Shown: one piece after another, positions 56,421 through 64,000 of the stretch
Layout of the letters: the number at the start of each line of letters is the position of its first letter
How positions within the stretch are numbered: the stretch's first letter is position 1
The notes under the pieces: generated by a model
What the model was told of the DNA's origin: nothing
Seen by the model: the letters and a program-made list of their open reading frames with translations, nothing else
Databases searched by the model: none
Made by a program: the position numbers and the translations under genes
DNA from: an uncultured Saprospiraceae bacterium
Lineage (GTDB): Bacteria; Bacteroidota; Bacteroidia; Chitinophagales; Saprospiraceae
Direction: 5' to 3'
Assembly (NCBI GenBank): GCA_937872385.1
Contig: CALMSO010000104.1
Span: 27,927-91,926 of the forward strand
Length of the DNA stretch: 64,000 bases

Positions 56421-58784
56421 ATGAGAAACAATTTCGGCTTTATCCTGCCAATCTTTTTATTGTTGAACGTATGCGCAGTAGCGCGTTTGATGGCGCAAAC
56501 CACGGCCTGCGGTGTCACTGTCAATGCGGGCCCTGACCAGTTGATCTGCGATCCTGGCGAAACGGTTATGCTCAATGGCAGCATCACGGGCGATGTGCTC
56601 TCGGCTGCATGGTCATCGGGTGCGGTAGCCAATCCTGCGAATCTCGCTACTACTGCTGTTGTCAATGCCACTACTACCTACGTACTCCGTGCGCGTAGCG
56701 TCAATCCGCAAAACCTCGTTTTCAACGGCGATTTTAGCCTCGGCAATACGGGTTTTACCACCGATTACGAATTTAACAATACCGACGTGCGGCCCGAGGG
56801 GCGCTATGCCGTCGTTTCCAACGGGCGTATTCCGCACAATAGTTTTGCCAACTGCGGCGACCACACCGGCGGCGGCCTGATGATGGTAGTCAATGCTTCT
56901 GGGCAACCCAACAACGTCTGGTGCCAAACGATTACTATCCAACCCAATACCGAATACGTTTTCAGCGCTTGGGCGGCTTCGATGGTTTCGCAAAATCCGG
57001 CGCGGCTTCAGGTATCCATTAATGGCACGCTGATTGGTACGGTATTCCAGGCACCGGCGCAAACCTGCCAATGGCGCGAATTTATCGCCAACTGGACTTC
57101 GGATACGATAGCGGCTACGGCTCTGATTTGTATTGCGAATGTGAATAACACGCCCGCTGGGAATGACTTTGCGCTCGATGATATTTCCTTTCGGGAAATT
57201 TGCGAACTTTCCGACAGCTTGACGGTGCAGGTAGCTAATCTGAATGCCAACTGGAATGCTCCGGCCGGCTTTTGCCAAAATGATGCAGCGCTTGAGCTGA
57301 ACACCTTGCTCGATTCATTGGCTACACCAGGTGGCACTTGGACGATCAATGGCGCACAGGCTACGGTTTTTAATCCGGGGCAGCTTGTCCCCGGCGATTA
57401 TGAACTGCGCTATACGGTACAAATGGACAACTGTGAGCGCACCAATGCGCAAACCATCCGGCTGAGCCAACCTGCCAATGCTGGTATTGCCCAACTGCCG
57501 CCCCGCATCTGCGAGCGCGAGAGTGATGTGGTCAATTTGGGTAGTTTACTTGCGGGTGCCGATTCTGGCGGAAGTTGGTCTGATGTCTCCTCTCTGCCTG
57601 CTACCGGTGGTGCTTTCAATGCAGCGGCGGGCACGTTCAGTACGGCAGGGCAGGCTGCCGGCGTCTATTCGTTTACTTATCGGGTAGGCTCGCCAGCGCC
57701 TTGCCCCGATGCAGAAGCCACTGTGAATGTGGTCATTGAGCCAGCGCCAGTAGCCGATGCCGGCCCCGACCTCGAGCTCAATTGCGCTATAGATATGGTC
57801 ACTATCGGCGGCCCGAGCACCACTACCGGCAGCAATATTCAGTATCAGTGGAGCGCAGCTGGAGGCAGTCCGATTCTATTGCCCAATATTGCCCTTACAG
57901 AAGTAGAAGCTCCGGACACTTATACCCTCGTGGTGACCAACCCCGACAATGGTTGCAGCAGCAGCGACGCCGTGACGGTCGTCTCGCGGATTACAGCACC
58001 GCTGCCCGAACTAAACATCCGGCAATTGACTTGCAATAGTACCAACGACGGGAGCATCGTGGTTACTGCTGTTAGCAATGGTGAAGCGCCTTTTGAATAT
58101 GCTATTAATGATGGTGCTTTTTCACCGAAAAACGAGTTTCCGTTTTTGTCACCAGGCAATTATACCATCACCGTGCGCGACCGCAATGGCTGCGAAAACA
58201 GTGTATCGGCGGTGCTGGCCCAACCCGAAGCCTTGGCCGTAGCCCTGCTGGCAGAAGGTCAGAGCGACCGGCCGCTCATCAATCAAGGCGATAGCCTGCG
58301 CCTGCGCATTATTACCAGCAAACCGGAAAACGCCATTACTTCGGTGGTGTGGTTTCCGGATACTATTGGCTGCGCAACCTGCCTGCGGGCAACCGACCGA
58401 CCGATGTTTGCTACTACCTACCTCGTACGTGTGACCGATGAAAATGGGTGCATTGCCACTGCCGATTTGACGGTATTCGTTCAAGAAACGCAACGGGTGT
58501 TTTTGCCGACGGCTTTCAGCCCCAATGGCGATGGTATCAATGACCTGTTTTATGTCAGTGCAGCCCAAGAAATACAGCGCGTAAAGGCTTTTAGAGTGAT
58601 GAACCGCTGGGGCGTGATGGTCTTCAACCGGGAAAACTTTGCACCCAATGATCCTACGCTTGGCTGGGACGGCCGCTTCAACGGCGCGGCGCTGCCCAAT
58701 GGCGTATATGTCTATGTCGCGGAGCTGGAATCAGCCACCGGGCAGACAATTGTTATTTCGGGCGATGTGACTTTGTTGCAATAG
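56421..58784 (+). CDS. Secreted multi-domain protein with T9SS type B sorting domain
   Basis: 787 aa. Signal peptide to about residue 25 (FILPIFLLLNVCAVARLMAQ), an Ig/PKD-like module, then a carbohydrate-binding-like jelly roll at about 95-265 (NLVFNGDFSLGNTGFTTDY, NTEYVFSAWAAS, FALDDISFREIC), further Ig-like modules, a SprB-like repeat (NSTNDGSIVVTAVSNGEAPF) and the C-terminal type B sorting domain (VFLPTAFSPNGDGINDLFYV, VMNRWGVMVF, GWDGRFNGAALPNGVYVY). It is exported by T9SS and held at the surface. Its C-terminal part is closely similar in plan to the protein at 5564. Confidence 0.9.
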   Translation: MRNNFGFILPIFLLLNVCAVARLMAQTTACGVTVNAGPDQLICDPGETVMLNGSITGDVLSAAWSSGAVANPANLATTAVVNATTTYVLRARSVNPQNLVFNGDFSLGNTGFTTDYEFNNTDVRPEGRYAVVSNGRIPHNSFANCGDHTGGGLMMVVNASGQPNNVWCQTITIQPNTEYVFSAWAASMVSQNPARLQVSINGTLIGTVFQAPAQTCQWREFIANWTSDTIAATALICIANVNNTPAGNDFALDDISFREICELSDSLTVQVANLNANWNAPAGFCQNDAALELNTLLDSLATPGGTWTINGAQATVFNPGQLVPGDYELRYTVQMDNCERTNAQTIRLSQPANAGIAQLPPRICERESDVVNLGSLLAGADSGGSWSDVSSLPATGGAFNAAAGTFSTAGQAAGVYSFTYRVGSPAPCPDAEATVNVVIEPAPVADAGPDLELNCAIDMVTIGGPSTTTGSNIQYQWSAAGGSPILLPNIALTEVEAPDTYTLVVTNPDNGCSSSDAVTVVSRITAPLPELNIRQLTCNSTNDGSIVVTAVSNGEAPFEYAINDGAFSPKNEFPFLSPGNYTITVRDRNGCENSVSAVLAQPEALAVALLAEGQSDRPLINQGDSLRLRIITSKPENAITSVVWFPDTIGCATCLRATDRPMFATTYLVRVTDENGCIATADLTVFVQETQRVFLPTAFSPNGDGINDLFYVSAAQEIQRVKAFRVMNRWGVMVFNRENFAPNDPTLGWDGRFNGAALPNGVYVYVAELESATGQTIVISGDVTLLQ

Positions 58785-58795
58785 ATTTCCTAAGT

Positions 58796-58900
58796 AAGTA
58801 ATGGAGTATTGCTATTTGTTAACTGGCTTATTTCTTACATAATTGGTAATCAAATTATGATGTATTATTTTATGCTGAAATAACAATGCCCCATTACTTG
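58796..58900. repeat. ~105-bp inverted-repeat unit (copy 3, best conserved)
   Basis: AAGTAATGGAGTATTGCTATT at 58796-58816 is complementary to AATAACAATGCCCCATTACTT at 58879-58899 with three mismatches. Confidence 0.65.
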
Positions 58901-58981
58901 CTAATAGCAGATGTAATCCCAATTCCGTACGTAGTTGGTTGTAATTCTGGTACTCTGTTTTCAAAACCTTCTATGATAAAC

Positions 58982-59069
58982 AAGTAATTCTTTTAAGACC
59001 TTGTTGAAAAATTTTATGTTGTATTAAAGGCGATTTGCCAAAAACAAAATAACAATGTCTCCTTACTTA
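58982..59069. repeat. ~90-bp inverted-repeat unit (copy 4)
   Basis: The right arm AATAACAATGTCTCCTTACTT is a close variant of the right arm of copy 3; the left arm (AAGTAATTCTTTTAAGACC) is diverged. Confidence 0.4.
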
Positions 59070-59093
59070 TTTAGTACTTCATCATAAAAAACA

Positions 59094-62000
59094 TCAATCT
59101 TTTCCACCTAAGCCTTTGGCCGTGCGGTCTTCAAGCGGTGGCGCAGGTGTCATCACGGGCGGATTGGCTTTGAGTAGTTTTAGCACTTCTTCTACCACTC
59201 TTTCCATTTGGGGGTCGCGGCCCTGCACCAGCAGATTGGGGTCGTCCCACACCTCGATGTCAGGTGCTACACCTTCACCTTCCCAGAACCAGTGCCCGGC
59301 ATTGTCGTACAGGCGTGCGTCGGGCACGGTGATGCCGCCGCCGTCAATGAGCTGGTGCCCAGTAGCAGGCCCCACCAAGATGCCCAGTGTGCGCTCGCCT
59401 ACAATAGGCCCCGCTTTGAGCACCTTGAACGCCCAGGGCAGCCCGTCGCCGCCAGAGCCAGCCCAGCCATTAATGAGCATACCCATGGGGCCAGTGTTGG
59501 TTTTGATGGGCTGGGTGTGATCGCGGCCGTGCCGCCAGTGCAGATTATACACCACGGGGCGCTGCAGCAATTCGAGAAAACGATCGGCCAACTGCCCACC
59601 GCCATTGAAACGCTCGTCAATGATGAAGCCTTTTTTGTCCAATTGTCCATAATACATTTGCACCAGCTCCAACTGCCCGCGCGCGGATGTGTTGGACATA
59701 TAAACATAACCCAACTGCCCTCCGGAAAGCTTTTCCGCCATTTTACGATTGCGCTCAATCCATTCGAGATAGCGCAACTGACCTTCCTCATTCTGTGTCA
59801 AACATTTGATTGTCAGGTTTTTAACGTCTGCTCGGTTGCCAGTACGACTGATGCCGAGCACTACCGTTTCGCCTGATAAACCCTCGAAAGCGGCGTAGGG
59901 GTCTTTGGCCGGATCGAGCATTATACCATTCACCGATAAGATGTAATCACCTGCGCGCACATCCACACCAGGCTGGTCGAAAGGCGAGCGCACCTCCGTA
60001 TCCCAAGCAGCTGGGCGTACAATGCGCTTGATACGATAGCGATTGTTTTGCAATTCCCAGTCAATGCCGAGATAACCAGTGAGCACAGGCGTTACTTCCT
60101 CGGTGTCGCCGCCGCGCGTGTAGGTATGGCCGGCGCTCAGTTCAGCCGCAAGATTGGATTGTAAAAAGCTTACATCCCAGCGGGTTCGGGCATCTTCGAG
60201 CAGGGCGCCGTAGCGCTCGCGCAGGGCCGGCCAGTCCACGCCGTGCATATTCGGATCGTAAAAAAAGTCGCGGTGCCGCCGCCAAGTATCATGGAAAATT
60301 TGCTTCCATTCTTCTTTAGGCGTCCAGTTCATCGTGAGGCCCTTTACGGGAATGGTTTTTTCAATTTTTTGCCCGGCTTCGGGTTTAATGATGCCGTATT
60401 TGCCTTGGCTACCCACCAATATTACTTTGCCATCCGCGCTCACCACCGCTTGATTCACATCGGAAATGATGGTTTTTTCCTCACGTTTTTCCAAATCATA
60501 AAGGATTAATGCGGCCGAATTATCGCCCGAACCGGCATTCGGATAACGCAAATACACTAATTTCCCATCGAAAGGCATCAATGCGCCAATGTTGCCCGCT
60601 TTGGGCGGTAGCAGCACGATGCGCGCCTCGAAGTTGTCAAAATCTATCCGAACCGATACTTTGGAAGTGTCTTTATCTGCTTTTTTATCCGAAGTAGGCA
60701 ATTCATCGTTTTTAGCTTGCAAAAGCGAAGGCGTTTCCCGTAGCAGGCTCACGGCCGCAATGCGCGTGGCGTTGGGATACACCCAGGTGCCGTCATCCAG
60801 GTTGGAATATACCGCTGCCATTTCCCGGTTGGTTAAGTAAAATAAATATTTACCGTCTTTACTAAATACAGGATAGGCATCATTATAAAATCCGCTGGTA
60901 ACTTGATGTGCTTTTTTAGCATCTACATCATATAATATGATAGCATAATGTGCATTGTCCAAACCTTTGGTAAAAGCAATCCATTTAGCATCGGGCGACC
61001 AAGCAATGCTATAACCAAACCGCGCGCCATGCCCGACGTTCCAGTGCGTATTGCCAGCCACAAAACTACTGCCGGTGGCTGCATCCAGCACCGAAATATC
61101 ATTGTTTTCGTCCATAAAAGCCAGCTTTTTGCTGTCGGGCGACCAATAAAGCGTATAGCCGAAACCCTTGCCACGCTTGGATATTTGCTTCGCGGGGGCG
61201 CTGCCATCAGCTGCTTGCAGATAAACCTCGTACTCGCCCGAACGGTCGCTCCAGTACGCGATGTGCTTCCCATCGGGCGACCAAGCCGGCTGCCGGTCGA
61301 AGGCACCACTCGATTGGGTCATATTCATCGTAAAGCCTTCATTAGCAGGCACATTGAATAGCTCGCCACGCGCTTCAAACACCACGCGTCTGCCTTCAGG
61401 GCTGGCGCTCATGCTGCTAATTTGTTTGCTTACATCCTTAGTTTGTGACATTTCTATAGACAAATCGCTGACCACTTGCACGGGCACGGGCTTGTGCTGC
61501 TGCGTTGCCAAATCCATTAGGTAGAGGCTGCCTCCCATTTCAAAGACGATATCTTTCGGGCCGGCGGACATGTAGGAAATGTCAAAATCCTCAAAATCAG
61601 TCACTTGTGCAATTTGCTTGGTACGGGTATCGTACATCCAGATGTTGAGGCGCATATTTGCCCCCCGATCCGAGAGGAAATACACCTTGTCGCCTGCCCA
61701 GGCTGGCTTGCCGTCAATGGCAGTGCTTTGTGTAATATTTTCGGCGGTATTATTTTGCAAATCATAAATAATTACATCAGAGGAGAGGCCGCCCCGGTAG
61801 CGTTTGAAAGGATAATTTTCCGTAATTTTAGTAATGTAAGCTAAATAATTTCCATCTGGTGAATAACTTGCTAATTCGCCGTAAGGAATTTGTAATTTCT
61901 CCGCTAATCCGCCATTTTTATTTACTAAAAAAAACTGATTGGAAGAGCGTTGTCCCAACTCGCGCCGCGACGCAAAAAGCAATCTTTCGCCATCGGGGTG

Positions 62001-62339
62001 CCAAGTTACCATTCGGTCGGCATGCGATTGATAGGTGACCCGCACGGGCAGCCCGCCACCCACCGGCACGACGTACACATCCTGATTGCCATTGTAATTA
62101 GCTGTGTAGGCAATGGATTTGCCATCTGGCGAAAAGCGCGGCCACGATTCCTCGCCCGGCGAGCGCGTGAGTTGTGTGGCCAGTCCGCCGGTTTTGGGTA
62201 CCGTCCAGATGTCGCCGCCATACACAAAGACAATTTGTGTTTCCGACACATCCAGATAGCGCATCAGTCGAGCATCAATTTGTGCCCACAAGCTTTGCGC
62301 CAGCCCAAGAAAAGTGCATAAGACGATGAATTTTTTCAT
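59094..62339 (-). CDS. Tricorn-like S41 protease with beta-propeller
   Basis: 1081 aa with signal peptide (MKKFIVLCTFLGLAQSLWAQ). Residues about 30-330 and 330-640 are WD40/PD40-like propeller blades with repeated SPDGK motifs (RFSPDGKSIAYT, WSPDSKKLAFM). Then a helical domain, a PDZ domain near 760-850 (GYLGIDWELQNN, VDVRAGDYILSVNG) and the S41 core. Catalytic residues by analogy with tricorn protease: His in SAGHTYTRGG, nucleophile Ser in NGWAGSGGDGLPWA, Glu in EGEGVAPDIEV. Tricorn-type enzymes degrade peptides released by other proteases; here it acts outside the cytoplasm. It lies 48 bp downstream of the DUF885-like gene, same strand. Confidence 0.92.
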   Translation of the reverse strand: MKKFIVLCTFLGLAQSLWAQIDARLMRYLDVSETQIVFVYGGDIWTVPKTGGLATQLTRSPGEESWPRFSPDGKSIAYTANYNGNQDVYVVPVGGGLPVRVTYQSHADRMVTWHPDGERLLFASRRELGQRSSNQFFLVNKNGGLAEKLQIPYGELASYSPDGNYLAYITKITENYPFKRYRGGLSSDVIIYDLQNNTAENITQSTAIDGKPAWAGDKVYFLSDRGANMRLNIWMYDTRTKQIAQVTDFEDFDISYMSAGPKDIVFEMGGSLYLMDLATQQHKPVPVQVVSDLSIEMSQTKDVSKQISSMSASPEGRRVVFEARGELFNVPANEGFTMNMTQSSGAFDRQPAWSPDGKHIAYWSDRSGEYEVYLQAADGSAPAKQISKRGKGFGYTLYWSPDSKKLAFMDENNDISVLDAATGSSFVAGNTHWNVGHGARFGYSIAWSPDAKWIAFTKGLDNAHYAIILYDVDAKKAHQVTSGFYNDAYPVFSKDGKYLFYLTNREMAAVYSNLDDGTWVYPNATRIAAVSLLRETPSLLQAKNDELPTSDKKADKDTSKVSVRIDFDNFEARIVLLPPKAGNIGALMPFDGKLVYLRYPNAGSGDNSAALILYDLEKREEKTIISDVNQAVVSADGKVILVGSQGKYGIIKPEAGQKIEKTIPVKGLTMNWTPKEEWKQIFHDTWRRHRDFFYDPNMHGVDWPALRERYGALLEDARTRWDVSFLQSNLAAELSAGHTYTRGGDTEEVTPVLTGYLGIDWELQNNRYRIKRIVRPAAWDTEVRSPFDQPGVDVRAGDYILSVNGIMLDPAKDPYAAFEGLSGETVVLGISRTGNRADVKNLTIKCLTQNEEGQLRYLEWIERNRKMAEKLSGGQLGYVYMSNTSARGQLELVQMYYGQLDKKGFIIDERFNGGGQLADRFLELLQRPVVYNLHWRHGRDHTQPIKTNTGPMGMLINGWAGSGGDGLPWAFKVLKAGPIVGERTLGILVGPATGHQLIDGGGITVPDARLYDNAGHWFWEGEGVAPDIEVWDDPNLLVQGRDPQMERVVEEVLKLLKANPPVMTPAPPLEDRTAKGLGGKD

Positions 62340-62387
62340 GGTGTAATTTTTTAGAAAACCAGATTTTGGATGTTTATTGCAACCCTC

Positions 62388-64000
62388 TCAACCCCCAATC
62401 GCCTTTTCTAATAAAGATTTATCGCCTGTCATTTCCCAATAAATGAGCGAAGTAGGAATGATGCCGATGCGATTGATCTCGTCCATAAATGCTTTCAATA
62501 CAAATTTGCCTTCGCGCTGGCGGGCGTATTCTGCGATGATGCGGTCGAATTCGAGCTTGCCAGTCACGTAGCTGGTACCGTAGGGCGGTTGTTGCAGGTA
62601 GAATTGCTCCTCGTGTGTGATGGTGCCGCCGTCGGCAGGGAGCAGCCCCCAGGGTGTCCATTTAGAAGCAAAGTTGCAGGCTTCTTCGTAGGTCATTTCT
62701 AAGCCGTGCTGATACAAACCTCCGAGTCCACGGGCCGCGCGCTGGGCCAGCATAATCCAGATGAGTTCTTTGGCACGGGGCCGGTTTTCGAGGAGTCCAG
62801 CATTCATCATGAGTTCTTCCATGGCGGTGGCGAGGCCCTCGGCCCTGCTATCGAAGATGTTGAATAAGAGCGGCGTTTGCCGAATAGGGCTTTCGTTGGG
62901 TTCTTCGCGCAGGCGAGCCAATTCTATCCAGTGGTAGTGGTGGGTACGCATCACGATGCCGTCGCGGTAGCCAATTTCGTCAAAGAAGCCGCGAATGCCG
63001 TCGTTGGGCCGGAATCGCCCAATCTGTGCGCGTAGGGCCGGGTCCATGTAGTCTTTCATGGTGACGATTTCCGCCTCTTCAAAGAATTGGATGTATTCGG
63101 TCACGGCTTCATTGAGTAGGCGATCGTAGTCGGCAGCATTATCAATTTTGCCTAGTTGAGGCAACTTCCGGTGGCGATGCTCGAACAGGCGCAGGGCGCT
63201 GTGGGCGCGGTGCAGTTCGCGTTGCAGCAGTAGTGCTTCATCCTCCCAGGTGTAAGGCAGCAGGTGTACTTTTTGCAAATTCCAGGTGTAGTGCTCCTTG
63301 CCTACGCCCGAAGTTCCGGTTTTGCTATCTGCCTGTGTATCAAGCCATTCGGCGAAATCGTCGGAAGCGGCGCGGGCCGCGCGGGCCGCGGCAGCCAAGT
63401 CGGGGTGCTCGGCTTGAATTTTTTCTGCAAATGCTTCTAAATCAGCACTTTGTTCGCGGATGCTACGAATGCCGGTTATCCAGAGGTCGCGGGCGTTGCC
63501 GGTAAGGTTGGTGCGGGCTTGTGCAAAAACAGCTTCTGCTTTGCGCAAACGGGTGGCTATTTCGGCGGCATTGGCGGTGCTCAGCGGCCAGGCATAGGCG
63601 GGCAATTCTACGCAACCGTAGATGTTGGGGCCTTCGCGCTCGGGCACATCCGAAGGGTCGGGATAAAACCAAACATAAAAAGCCGGATCGCGCGACCAGG
63701 GTTGCTTCACGCGGTGTTTGAAATCGAGGCCATTCATTTCTGCCCAAATCAGGTACCAGTCCACCTGATGTTTGATTGGCCAGCCGGTAGTGTCCACGGC
63801 GGCGAGGCGTTTTTGCCATTGCGGCAATGCTTGGTGCTGACGGCGCATGGCAGCGGCCGTGTAGTCGGGTACGCCATCGTTCATAAGCGGAGCAGCAAAG
63901 GTGCGCCATTGAAAGAAGAAATCCACGAGCGCAGCGTGGGTATTGATTGGCTCGGTAGCTGGCGTGTCGGCGACGGGATTGCAGGCGGCTAAGCACAGCA
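62388..64000 (-). CDS. DUF885-like lipoprotein (5' end outside window)
   Basis: The minus frame is open to the right edge; the part seen gives 537 codons. Just inside the edge is a lipobox-like LCLAAC followed by NPVADTPATEPINTHAAL, so only the first few residues are missing and the protein is a lipoprotein. The body is alpha-helical (YTAAAMRRQHQALPQWQKRL; AEGLATAMEELMMNAGLLE; AKELIWIMLAQRAARGLGGL) and resembles DUF885 proteins, a fold related to zinc carboxypeptidases. I do not see the HExxH or similar zinc motif of active members, so catalytic activity is doubtful. Probably co-transcribed with the tricorn-like protease. Confidence 0.7.
   Translation of the reverse strand, partial: LCLAACNPVADTPATEPINTHAALVDFFFQWRTFAAPLMNDGVPDYTAAAMRRQHQALPQWQKRLAAVDTTGWPIKHQVDWYLIWAEMNGLDFKHRVKQPWSRDPAFYVWFYPDPSDVPEREGPNIYGCVELPAYAWPLSTANAAEIATRLRKAEAVFAQARTNLTGNARDLWITGIRSIREQSADLEAFAEKIQAEHPDLAAAARAARAASDDFAEWLDTQADSKTGTSGVGKEHYTWNLQKVHLLPYTWEDEALLLQRELHRAHSALRLFEHRHRKLPQLGKIDNAADYDRLLNEAVTEYIQFFEEAEIVTMKDYMDPALRAQIGRFRPNDGIRGFFDEIGYRDGIVMRTHHYHWIELARLREEPNESPIRQTPLLFNIFDSRAEGLATAMEELMMNAGLLENRPRAKELIWIMLAQRAARGLGGLYQHGLEMTYEEACNFASKWTPWGLLPADGGTITHEEQFYLQQPPYGTSYVTGKLEFDRIIAEYARQREGKFVLKAFMDEINRIGIIPTSLIYWEMTGDKSLLEKAIGG

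Larger units (their letters stand above)
58785..59093. other. Convergent gap holding two related hairpin repeats
   Basis: 309 bp between convergent genes without coding potential. It is occupied largely by two imperfect inverted-repeat units (58796-58900 and 58982-59069) of the same small family seen at 18328 and 40903. They may serve as transcription stops for both sides. Confidence 0.5.

Overview
The window looks like a chromosome segment of a free-living member of the Bacteroidota, most likely close to the Saprospirales. The evidence is: two large secreted proteins ending in type B sorting domains of the type IX secretion system (T9SS), a choice-of-anchor L domain, a TonB-dependent receptor with a carboxypeptidase-like plug extension, a Bacteroidota-type TamB, -7 promoter boxes of the TAnnTTTG type, and little sign of Shine-Dalgarno sequences. 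I see no rRNA, tRNA, CRISPR array or origin.

Layout. 1-4879: the 5' part of a very large repetitive secreted protein (minus strand, runs off the left edge). 5.5-10.4 kb: a T9SS cell-surface protein, a DM13 lipoprotein and an outer-membrane barrel, closed by a clear terminator. 10.5-20.9 kb: an acetyltransferase, then a glycosidase-like lipoprotein gene whose first 526 bp exist twice. Between the two copies sits a strikingly AT-rich island (11571-18452) with a radical SAM/SPASM maturase, a small Cys-containing peptide, a membrane zinc protease of the M50 type, a secreted carboxypeptidase-regulatory-like protein (frameshifted or fused), and a two-domain terpene synthase/cyclase-like protein. 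21.0-23.4 kb: dCTP deaminase and a defence-like pair (AAA ATPase plus a TOPRIM-like DUF4276 protein that carries a frameshift). 23.4-31.1 kb (minus): TamB, a dolichol-phosphate-mannose-synthase-like glycosyltransferase and an orphan CusB-type efflux adaptor. 31.3-41.6 kb: an effector-associated-domain membrane protein, a TonB-dependent receptor, a GH3 glucosidase, rpe, a beta-helix lipoprotein, a TPR membrane protein, a RidA protein and a methyltransferase. 41.7-50.7 kb: a Smr protein, rpsO, pnp, two response-regulator proteins, a polyprenyl synthase and an OmpA protein. 50.8-51.6 kb: a gene remnant broken by a small IS-derived element with 34-bp inverted ends. 51.7-64 kb: a PLP homeostasis protein, cytidine deaminase, saccharopine-dehydrogenase-like protein, flippase, TPR protein, T9SS protein, tricorn-like protease and a DUF885-like lipoprotein (runs off the right edge).

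The most interesting part is the island. Its gene order (maturase, short peptide, M50 protease) matches the logic of ribosomally made, radical-SAM-modified peptides such as the YydFGH epipeptide system. It adds a protein that combines a polyprenyl-synthase-like domain with a class II terpene-cyclase-like domain, a combination I do not know from described peptide pathways. The repeated 526 bp at both ends, with an intact glycosidase gene only on the right, fits single-crossover integration of a circle carrying the 5' part of the host gene, so the host gene and its promoter region are regenerated. All functional statements come from motifs read by eye; no database search was made.
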